NCBI GenBank assembly: GCA_021904315.1
Contig: CM038907.1
Location: 29,891,223 to 29,955,222, forward strand
From: Sphagnum magellanicum
Lineage: Eukaryota; Streptophyta; Sphagnopsida; Sphagnales; Sphagnaceae
DNA length: 64,000 bases
Direction: 5' to 3'
Both the position numbers and the translations under genes were made by a program. Shown here piece by piece: positions 33,291 through 42,069 of this stretch (within the stretch, counting starts at the first letter, position 1; the number at the start of each line of letters is the position of its first letter). The notes under the pieces were generated by a model. That model was not told the DNA's origin. It saw only the letters and a list, made by a program, of their open reading frames with translations, and made no database searches.

Positions 33291-34440
33291 TCATCAGTTT
33301 CCACAAACCCTGGTGTCTTCAAATCCTTTGCGTCTCTAAACCATTCTCCATGACTAGTCATGTGGTTTGAAACTCCAGAATCCACATACCACAGATTGTT
33401 ATCTGATACACCTCCTATCATTGAATTTGCCATGTGTTGCATCACAAACAGTTGCTCATCACCTTGATTGCTAGTTGATGCATAATTCCCTTGTTGCAAC
33501 TTTCCATTTCGTGTATCATGCTCCCTTTGATAACAGTTCTTCACCATGTGCCCAAGTTTCCCACAGTAGTAGCAATTTGAATCGCTATTTGGTTGTTGAC
33601 CTCAATGATTTCCACCATGACTTCCACGACTTCCTTGACTTCCTCTTCCTCTAAAATTTCCTCGTCCACCTCCATGAGCTTGACCTTCATGTTGATGATG
33701 TCCACCATGCGAGCTTCCGTGTCGACCTTGAAATGAAGTTTTACCACCTCTACCTCTACCTCTATTAGTATTTGAGTAGAAAGCATTTTCTTGTGATCTT
33801 CCATTGGATGAAGTACCAACAATTTTCATCTCTTCACTTATAAGTAGTGTTATTAAGTCTTGGAAATCAGGAAATGTTTCTTGAACTACAATTGAAGTAC
33901 AAAACTGGCTATAGTCTTTTCCAAGTCCATTCAAAGTGACGGCCACTAAATCTTCATCATCTACAGGGGTTCCTATAGATGCAAGAGCATCTGCAAGGTT
34001 TTTCACCTTTATAGAATAGTCATTGATGTTCATCTTGTTTTTCTGTAGATTATGCAACTCTTGCTTAAGCTACATTTTGCGAGCTTGTGTATTGGTGTTA
34101 TACATCTTCACCAATGTATCCCAAGCTTGCTTGGGTGATTTTGCATCTTGAATATGCACAATCATGGAATTTGACACACTCACAAAAAGTTAATATAAGA
34201 CTTGCTTTTTCATGCCAAGTTTTATTGGTTTGAATTTTTTGTTATGTGGGGTTTTCTAGGAGAGGAGGTTCTTTCTCATCACCAATTATGAATTCCCAAT
34301 AACCTTTCCCCATCAAGAAATTCATAATTTTAAATTTCCACACTTGGAAATTGTTCTTGTCTAGTTTCTCAATTGTAATTTGAGAAAGACCTCCGCCATC
34401 TTTCAAGGCAACACTCAATGTCTTCTTGGGCTTTCACAAA
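33291..34440 (-). pseudogene. Copia gag, zinc knuckle and protease
   Basis: The gag start is near 34440, and a segment near 34310 (FLMGKGYWEFIIGDEKEPP) is typical of copia gag. A 151-aa open stretch (34057-33602) has the UBN2-type gag pattern NDYSIKVKNLADAL and LNGLGKDYSQF. It ends in a Gly/Arg/His-rich RNA-binding tail. An in-frame TGA near 33600 precedes the CCHC knuckle (CYYCGKLGHMVKNC, about 33585-33540). The protease follows with an intact DSG catalytic triplet in WYVDSGVSNHMT (about 33400). Upstream of 34057 there are further stops (near 34070 and 34110). Confidence 0.85.
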
Positions 34441-35624
34441 TGATTTTAATTCCTTCCTTGGGTTTCTAGGATTGGAATTAGGGTTTTCCTTCTTAGGTTT
34501 ATAGGATTAGGGTTAGGGTTAGGGTTGAACAAGATGGACCTTGCATATGTATGTATGTTTTGAATATTATACGAAATTTTATACTATACATAGGTTTTAC
34601 GTATATGTACGTATCTCGTATAATATTTCGTATGGTATTTAAGTACATGATTACATACCACACTTTTGTATGAAGGTCTTGATAATGTATTTACATTTCC
34701 TAATCTTCAAATTCCTTCCTTCAAGTTCTCCCAAGTTGTATTTGCTCCACTTCAAAAAATTATTTTAATGTCTTCTCAAAACCAACTTCCGTCATAGCAA
34801 CTTTGCAAAGCTACGCCGCTCACATATGACCTTGGATCAATCTGAAATTTTGGTGAAACATGAAAAACTATGTCTACTACCTTCTTTCAAAGTTTCAGCT
34901 CATTTAACTTCATAAAATGAAAGATCTTGCTACGTCCTTGAAGTCACTTCAAACTGGGACCTGAACACAAAATGACTTACAACTTGCTTTCAACAACTCC
35001 AAACTCATTGAGATTTTGAGAAACACATTAGATATATGTCTTCTATATCTACTCAAAATTTCAACTCTACTAATGATGACTACAAAGAGTTATCACTTTC
35101 AAAAGGAACTGACTTCAAAATTGAAACTGAAACTTTGAATGCTTGGATCTCTCTCAATATAGATCCAAATGACATGAAATTTCTCTCACATATATATTCC
35201 TTTATGATCTATATGATTCCAAAGCTACAAATTCAAAAAAGCTCAAACAAAAGAGATATGACCAAAAAACCAGATATGGCAGAAAGTCTTCAAAGGCTCA
35301 TAACTCTCACAAAACATATCCTTTTCTTTTGAAAATTTAAGAATAGAAGCGTCTTATATTCTTCTATAATCTCTCCAAGTTTCACTCCAAGATCTTTTCA
35401 CAATAGATCTAGATCTAGATTTAAAGACCTGACTTCCACAACTTTGATATGTTTATCTCCTTTCACCTCTTTTCTTTTCTTTTCTTTCTTTTCACATTCT
35501 TTCCTTTCCCCGTTTTTCTTTTGCATTTGACAAACTCCTATGATAATACTAGAGAGTCTCAAGCTCTAGTTCTAGAGACTTTCTAGCTCTAGATCTCTTT
35601 CAACTTTCACATTCAACAACCTAA
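34441..35624 (-). other. Copia untranslated leader
   Basis: About 1.1-1.2 kb between the primer-binding site and gag with no coherent minus-strand coding, unusually long for copia. It holds a short (TTAGGG)3-like run at 34504-34526 and an AT-rich imperfect palindrome with repeated TATACGAAAT / TATAATATTTCGTAT words at 34555-34640. A 98-aa plus-strand frame at 35036-35332 is probably chance. Confidence 0.6.
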
Positions 35625-35636
35625 GCTCTGATACCA
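35625..35636 (-). other. Copia primer-binding site (tRNA-iMet)
   Basis: The minus strand reads TGGTATCAGAGC immediately after the LTR terminal CA, an exact initiator-Met primer site. Confidence 0.93.
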
Positions 35637-35949
35637 TGTTAACAAATAGGAGATCTACTCAAGTGTAAACATAAATCTTTATTAAAAGGAAACTACAACA
35701 TGATGTTCACAACACGAAACATAACATCAAGAACACTACAAGGTTCTTGTCACATGAAATACAGAAACTTGTGTAATGAAGAAAAAAGAGTCAAAGCATC
35801 AACACCAAGGTATTTAACTAAAAGACCAAACCACAAATAGCCAAATTAATATAAGTAAAGAAAGTAATTCAACCTTGTGAAAGTAACCTAGTTACTTTCC
35901 TACTCCAGTAATAAATGAAACCTAATTAGTTGAGTTTGAATTCTCAACA
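35637..35949 (-). repeat. Copia 5' LTR
   Basis: 313 bp, TGTTGAGAATTC to TTTGTTAACA on the minus strand. Followed directly by the primer-binding site, so it is the 5' LTR. Confidence 0.93.
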
Positions 35950-36078
35950 ACAGTGACAAGTATAAAGAGAGGGTCAACAAAGTTACCATTTCCGAACTCC
36001 ACTACATCAAAAGTGAAAGATATGGCAAATGGTGTTGTTTTATGGCGAGAGAAAGATGTACTCGTTAATAAGTAATTT
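35950..36078 (+). pseudogene. En/Spm-type accessory gene, C-terminal exon after copia insertion
   Basis: Deleting the copia element and one target duplication restores an unbroken frame running from 27880 to 36076. Before the insertion it reads DPTNKITCALGEICGMP, and after it IKRGSTKLPFPN, VVLWREKDVLV and a stop. An alternating hydrophobic DPT..G....HGV...LP.P......A.G..V.W pattern is typical of the C-terminal part of plant En/Spm accessory proteins. This supports both the gene call and the exact copia boundaries. Confidence 0.7.
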
Positions 36079-36519
36079 CCATGGTTGTATGAAACATGGA
36101 AGGGACACCATAAAACTTAAGTTGTGTGTACATACGTACCTTTGGAAGACTTTTGGAATTGCAATTTCAAGAACAATGAGAAATTGTGATTAATTGGTAT
36201 CCAATGTGGCTTTGTTTAGATTATTGCGTCATTGTGATTTGGTTATACGTATAACTTGCACATGTAGGACAACTAAACGGACTTTGTAAATGTTTAGTTA
36301 TAGGTGTATGGATCTTACAAATGCTTGGTTGTAGGGGAAACCAGGTCAATAGGAAGCAAGGGGATTTTAATGTAAACTAATTAATGTTAATTAACACCTC
36401 TTTCTAATTAATGTCTTGAAGACTATGAATGGTCAAGATGATGGCCACAAATAGATCACTTGGCACCAACATTAATTTTTAAAAACATATGTTGTGTTGA
36501 CATGTTCAAACCAAATATA

Positions 36520-37185
36520 GTCAAAAAGACAAGATGAACAATTGTCCCAAATGTCTAAAACTAGTCAATTGAGCTTGAAACATATTAAATCATGTTTGGT
36601 CAAATAAACCACTATACATGGTCAATGAAGCTATTAGCTTATTCAACTAGATTTAGTCAAATGAACCATCATGTATTGTGACATTCGATGGGACACAACA
36701 CCCATATGTTTGACATGTGGCAATCTTCCAGACATGATGCCAAGTGTAACATGGATATTAACACATGGCATGAGATGGATGTTATAAGAAATTGACACGT
36801 GGAACTTATAGATGTCATAATCTTTCGACATGTGGCTTAAGGAACCCATACATTTCGACTATCAATTTGATTACTAGTCAATAAACCTCTAATCAAATAG
36901 ACCACTTATAGATTTTATAGAATTTTGACACATGGTATTTATAATGTGATAACCTTTCAACATATGGTGTGAACAAGTTATACATTTTGACTGTCAATTG
37001 GATTATTGGTCAAATAATCCTCTAGTCATATAAACCATTATTCAAATAGACCACAAGTCAAGTTGGCCAGTCAAATTAGCCCCTGTAGGCTTAGTCAATA
37101 AGGCCATTAGTCAAAATAGACAGTGTCAAAATTGACTTGTCCAAAATGGCACCTTGGTCAAGTTGACCAATGCCACTTTTGGGTC
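36520..37185. repeat. CACTA right subterminal repeats
   Basis: The same TTGACTA / TAGTCAA / GGTCAAGTTGACC vocabulary as at 8250-8485, densest at 36540-36660 and 36850-37175. The match in motif and in position relative to the ends supports one element spanning 8223-37233. Confidence 0.7.
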
Positions 37186-37213
37186 CTTTACTACCAATTT
37201 CCCTAGTAAAAAA

Positions 37214-37233
37214 GACCATGATTTGTAGTAGTA
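37214..37233 (-). repeat. CACTA right terminal inverted repeat
   Basis: The reverse complement reads TACTACTACAAATCATGGTC and is followed on the plus strand by CTC. Only the terminal C of CACTA is changed, which is what C-to-T decay would give. Confidence 0.87.
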
Positions 37234-37870
37234 CTCGATGCCTACCACACATAAGAGTAGACGATTTCAACCACTATCGAACAATGAAGATTTGGATGAA
37301 GAATTGGCTAATGATGAGCGAAAGAAGGAAATAAAGAAAATTGCAAGGCATGAAATGACGGATATCGACAAGGTGTGTTTTGTCAAACATGCCATAATGA
37401 AGGTCATTTGACAAAAAAATGTAAACTTCTACATATAATTTACAACATTTGTTGAAGACAAGGGCATGAAACCAATGATTGTCCATTGAAGGAATTAAGA
37501 GGGAAGTATGTCAAAAAATATATATTGATCAATGTAGTACAACCTAAAGCACCAGTTAAATAAGTTAAACAAGAACAAATTTTTTGGTAGTTAAATAATA
37601 ATCTTAACTACGACAACTAAAGAAAGGAAAGCCAAGGATGGCGAAATAATTGACAAGGAAGAAATCAAGGATGGCAAAATAATCAAGGGTATCAATAAGA
37701 TCAAAATGGCTAGTCTAGTCGAAATGGGTATGATTGAAATAATGGAAATTGGCAAGGAGGGGATATGAAGTGTTTTTGTTGTTGAAAAGAAGGGCATTAG
37801 AGGAATGATTGTCCACTATGGAAGCAACATTTAGAAAATGAGAATAAGGGGTCAATGTTGCTATTATGGA
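37234..37870 (+). pseudogene. Ty3/gypsy gag, right half with zinc knuckles
   Basis: Starts at the right target duplication with MPTTHKSRRF, then EDLDEELANDERKKEIKKIA, the linker expected after the gag core at 8.2 kb. A CCHC knuckle (CQTCHNEGHLTKKC) is at 37381-37422. A second (..RQGHETNDC, about 37450-37488) has a TGA where the second Cys should be. A third (CFCC.KEGH.RNDC, about 37771-37812) contains two stops. Three knuckles imply nucleic-acid binding. Pol follows downstream on the same strand. Confidence 0.82.
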
Positions 37871-37899
37871 GTAGTGTATACCCATTATATTAACATTTG

Positions 37900-39170
37900 T
37901 AACCACTCGAAGTCAATAATTGAAGGAACCTCTGGAAGAAAATATCACCAGCAAAAATAGTCCCACAAAAGGGAGAAGGATGAAGTGGGATCGGGAGAAG
38001 GCAATGCATCAAGAACTTGTAGGTGAAATAAAACAAATACAAGCCGAGATGGATGTTCTAGCACAATTATATCCAAATATTTCAAAGGATATTAAAAAAT
38101 AAGCAATTGATACCAAAGAAAAACCACAGTAAAATTGGGAAGTTTTACCCTACCATGAGGAAAGTAAAGAGAAGGAATCATGTAATGATAAAAGAATAGA
38201 AACAACCAAGGCTAACAAACAACAATTTGGCACTAAAAAAAGTTGAATTATTCCTTAAGGGAAATTGGAAGAATGTTGGATGATCAAATTTTAAATATGA
38301 AGGTGGAGGTTAAATTGGAGCAATTGATCAAGGTTTGCCCCCAATTACGAAAGATATTAGCAAAGTTTTTCTTGAGGATGCAAAAAAAACATGTATTGGA
38401 TGTGTGCAGAGTTGGTACACTCCACAAGAATGATTTTGATGAAGTTATGCCAGTTGTACAAGTATCCATTAGGAATTGTGAAATCATGGATGTTTTATTG
38501 GATAGCGAATCTGGAATAAACATTATTTTTAAACATATGCAAAGGAAATTAGGCTTGAAGAAACTTCAATCGGCGCCATTCATGGTAAGAATGGCAAATC
38601 AAAGAAAGGTACAACTAGTTAGGTTGATACGAAACCTCAAAATCGACTTAGCAAGGTGTACATTTAAAATCTCAATTACAGTACTGCAAATGGAAGATAC
38701 TCCAAAGGCTTATTCGATGTTTTTAGGAAGACCACGGCTGGAGTAAGCTAAAGTTCATCATGATTGGGGTAATAACACTTTAATAATCTTTGCTGATACC
38801 AAAATAATGACATTGAATACAAAGAAATGGGTAATGGTACATCCTTCCCAAAGACCTTTTAATCTTGATGATACTTATGATTGGGAAAGAGGATTGACAA
38901 ATGGAGACAAGGAATGTTTATACCATGCTATACTAGAATTGTGGCTTGTTGGAGAAGTAAGTCCAAAAGAATTAAAATTCCTACCCAAAATATATGTGGG
39001 AATGGCACAACTTGAAGATAATATTAATTATCCTTTCTGGTATTATCAAGATGAACCTGGAGAAACATTGATCCTTGATGAATTTGTAGATATAACAATT
39101 ATAAATAAATAAATCATAGGATGGATGTTTAATTATTGTTGATGAATAACTAAACAAATTAAATTTGGGC
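37900..39170 (+). pseudogene. Ty3/gypsy protease region
   Basis: A short open segment (37920-38102) is followed by a 167-aa one (38243-38746). The latter contains the aspartic-protease signature VLLDSESGINII and, 60 residues later, the flap-to-C-terminal hydrophobic blocks ending FLGRPRLE. The family's catalytic D-[ST]-G appears as D-S-E, so it would probably be inactive. A further open segment (38807-39112) lies between protease and reverse transcriptase and reads as the usual pol linker. Several frame changes occur. Confidence 0.75.
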
Positions 39171-40650
39171 ACTAGTAAAGAACCTCACATAGTGCTTATA
39201 AGTGCTGCCCTACTTAAACAATTTGAATTGAAAGTTAAACAACTATTGACAAAAATTTAAAGATGTATTTGCATGGAGTTATAAAGAATTAAAAGGAATT
39301 CCTAGATCAAATTACAAACACAAAATTGAATTGACTACCAATGCATGTCCCATTAAACAAATCATTACTGAATGAACCTTAATAATGCTCAAAAAGAGTA
39401 AGAGAAGATCTCGATAAATTATTGGATGCACAATTTATTTTTCCCATTGAAGCCACCTAATGGTTATCAACGCTTATGATTGTATCGAAGAAAAATGGGA
39501 AATTACAAATATGTGTAGACTATCGAAAATTGAATTCACAAACTAAAAAGAATCCATTTCCCTTACCTTTTTTGGATACAATATTGGATACAGTTGTTGG
39601 ACACAAGATGTATTCCTTTATGGATGGGTATAGTGGATATAATCAAGTGAAAATGGTAGAAGAAGATAAAGAGAAAACATCATTTATCTTTGAATGGGGA
39701 GCATATGCCCATAATGTTATGCCATTTGGATTATGCAACGCTCTAGCTACTTTTTCAAAAAGTAGTTACTCAAACTTTTAAAGAGTATCTTAATGATTTC
39801 ATGCCAATATTTCTCGATGATTTTAGTGTCTATGGATAGAAGGAAAAGCATCTAAATCATCTCAATAAATGTATGACCCAATATAAAAATAATGGCATCA
39901 GCCTCAATCTAGAACAATATGCATTTTGTGTCAACTTTGGAGTAGTGTTGGGACACATCGTCTACGAAGATGGACTACTAGTAAATCCTAGGAAAATCAA
40001 CATCATCATAGATATGCATACTCCAACGAATGTGACAAAGTTGAAAAGATTTTTCAGTGCAAAAGGTTTCTATTGACAATACTTCAAAAATTTCACCACT
40101 AAAGCAACCCCAATGTGCAAACTTTTGAAGAAAGACATACAATACTGGTGGGATGAAGCATGTGAACAATCCTTCTAATGGATGAAAACATCCTTAACTG
40201 CATTACTAGTATTCATTGTTCCTAACTAGACAAAAGAATTCCATGTTCACACAAATGCATTGAACTATGCCATAGGAGCAATGTTAGTTCAAAACCCTGA
40301 TGATACCATTGATAAACCAATTTATTATGTCAACCGACTAATGATTGGGGCTAAGAAGAATTACTCAACCATAGAAAAAAAAGATCTTGCAATGATTTAT
40401 GCTATTGAGAAATTCCATCATTATTTTTTGGGAAATGGTTTCATGTTCTTAGTGGATCATCAAGCCTTGATCTACTTAGTCAATAAACCAATTGTAACTA
40501 AACGGATAGGATGATGGTTATTAATATTACAAGAATTCAGCTTCAAAGTAATTTATAAACTAGGAAAGGTGCACTTTGTACTAGACCAATTATCCTATGC
40601 TAAAAATGGTGAACCTACTATTGGTGTGGAGGATCAGTTGCCTGATGTTG
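39171..40650 (+). pseudogene. Ty3/gypsy reverse transcriptase and RNase H
   Basis: Reverse transcriptase landmarks in order: IVSKKNGKLQICVDYRKLN (39478-39534), MYSFMDGYSGYNQV, MPFGLCNALATF (about 39720) and the active site FLDDFSVYG (about 39808-39834). The last lies in a shifted frame, after a one-base change in a T run near 39752. RNase H begins with FHVHTNALNYAIGAMLVQNP near 40250. It includes YYVNRLMIGAKKNYSTIEKK and AMIYAIEKFHHYFLG, and ends near 40650. In-frame stops lie at 40075, 40179, 40228 and 40514. The DFSVYG wording resembles the non-chromoviral gypsy side (Tat/Athila-like), but the lineage is uncertain. Confidence 0.85.
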
Positions 40651-42069
40651 TTATTTTCTTATTAACTATTGACTGGTATGCACCAATTAAGGAATATCTA
40701 CTCAAGGGTTATTTCGAAAATGATGTCCCTTAAGAAGAGAGAAAATGTCTCACCATAAAGTCAAGACCATATACACTTTATGGAGAAAAATTATATAAAT
40801 TGGGATTAGATGGTATTCTTCGGCAATGTCTTTCACCTATTGAAACAAATGCCATCCTTACCGAACTTCATGATGGAGTAGCAAAAGGAGATTATGGTAT
40901 AAGCACAACCATTAAAAAGATATTAACAACAAGTTACTGGTGGCCAACCATTTAGCAAGACATGGTGGAATTATGCCAATCTTGTGATATTTGTCAACAT
41001 TTAGCACCTATGCAAAAAAGTGGCAAAGGCCCATTGAAACAAGTACTTGCTTTTGAACCATTTATGAAATGGGGGTTGGATTACATGGGTCCAATCAAAC
41101 CTCAGCATGTTATACTAAAAATTGGTACATTTTAGTCGCCATGGATTATACAACAAAATGGGTGGAGGTGAAAGCGTTATGTGATAATATAGCAAGGAAC
41201 GTTGCTAAGTTTTTTTATGAAAATATAATTACCCGATTTAGCTACCCTATACACTTGGTTAGTGATTAAGGAAGCCATTTCATAAACAACTTTATTGAAC
41301 TATTCGTGCAAGAATTTATGATTACACATCATAAATCCACCACTTACTATCCTCAAGGAAATGGTCAGGCAGAATCAACCAATAAGACATTAAAGCAAAT
41401 ATTGACTAAATTAGTAAATGTTAACCAAAATGATTGGGATGTAATGCTGCCTATTGCATTATGGGCCTATCGAACTGCATATAAGGTTTCCACACAACAC
41501 ACCCCATATGAACTAATATATGGGTTCATGCCATTATTACTTATCATATTTACAACTCTAACCAATCGAACACTTGCCAGAAAAGACGGTAGTTGGATGA
41601 ATGCATTATTAGTTTGAATGGAAGACTTAGTTTTATTTGATGAAAAAAAAATCATTGTACGAGAAAATATTGATTATATCCAAATACTTTGAAATCATCA
41701 AAGGGATGATGAAAACCATTTAAAGGCATTTGAATATGGGGATTTGGTGTTGTGGCTTCCAAAAGATCCAAAAATTTAAAAATTCAAAATTTTTTTTCCA
41801 TGGATTAGTCCATTCTAGGTAAAAAAAACTTTTGTAATAATAATATCCATTTGAGCATGTTAAACAATGAAGATGTAGCAATAGTCAATGTCAATAAATT
41901 GAAAGCCTACCAAAATCCTACCGAATTAATTATCACAATTGTCGTAATCACAATAAGTATTAATAAATCAAACAATATTCTACCAAAGCAATATAGGGAC
42001 ACACTAATCTTTGGGGACGAATGGAAACAACTAGCAAAACCCTATGAGGGTTTAAACTCCAAAAAATGA
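40651..42069 (+). pseudogene. Ty3/gypsy integrase
   Basis: The zinc domain has HDG..KGDYG..CQSCDICQ at about 40868-41000, where the second His of HHCC is replaced by Asp. The core has Asp in WGLDYMGP (about 41072), Asp in HLVSD followed by a TAA (41266), and Glu in GNGQAESTNKTLKQ (about 41365). It continues through LWAYRTAYKVSTQHTPYELI. The C-terminal part includes VLWLPKDPK and NVNKLKAYQNP, with a stop at 42067. No chromodomain is seen. A frameshift near 41090 and at least four stops make it non-functional. Confidence 0.85.

Larger units (their letters stand above)
27995..35949 (-). mobile_element. Ty1/copia retrotransposon, near-complete, with two nested solo LTRs
   Basis: Two LTRs of about 313 bp (35637-35949, and 27995-29124 once its nested insertion is removed) start TGTTGAGAATTC and end TTTGTTAACA on the minus strand. 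A tRNA-iMet primer site follows the 5' LTR and a purine tract precedes the 3' LTR. Target duplication is GCAGT (27990-27994) versus ACAGT (35950-35954). By eye I count about 19 differences between the LTRs, roughly 6%. Domain order on the minus strand is gag, zinc knuckle, protease, integrase, reverse transcriptase, RNase H, the copia order. The frame is not shifted as far as I can follow; it is broken by several stops and by a solo LTR between integrase and reverse transcriptase. Without the two guests the element is about 6.1 kb. Confidence 0.95.
8223..37233. mobile_element. 29-kb CACTA (En/Spm) transposon, with nested insertions
   Basis: The left end reads TAGTACAACAAATCATGGTT. The right end, reverse complemented, reads TACTACTACAAATCATGGTC, 17 of 20 identical and clearly derived from CACTACTACAAATCATGG-type CACTA ends whose first C has become T. 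The 3-bp target duplication CTC is present on both sides (8220-8222 and 37234-37236), the length expected for CACTA. Removing the element rejoins the gag gene of a gypsy retrotransposon. Inside are TTGACTA-rich subterminal repeats at both ends, a leftward TNP2-type transposase and a rightward En/Spm-type accessory gene. Later residents are one copia element, three solo LTRs, a mitochondrial rRNA fragment and a giant inverted repeat. Defective: the transposase has no catalytic core. Confidence 0.88.

Noticed and set aside
33541..33822. 93-aa Val/Glu-rich minus-strand frame
   Set aside because: Off-register reading of the Gly/Arg-rich gag tail; the true frame carries the zinc knuckle.
35036..35332. 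98-aa plus-strand frame in the copia leader
   Set aside because: Opposite to the element's direction, with no domain and ordinary AT-rich composition. Likely chance.
37591..37906. Ile/Leu/Ser-rich minus-strand frames
   Set aside because: Antisense of the gypsy zinc-knuckle region.
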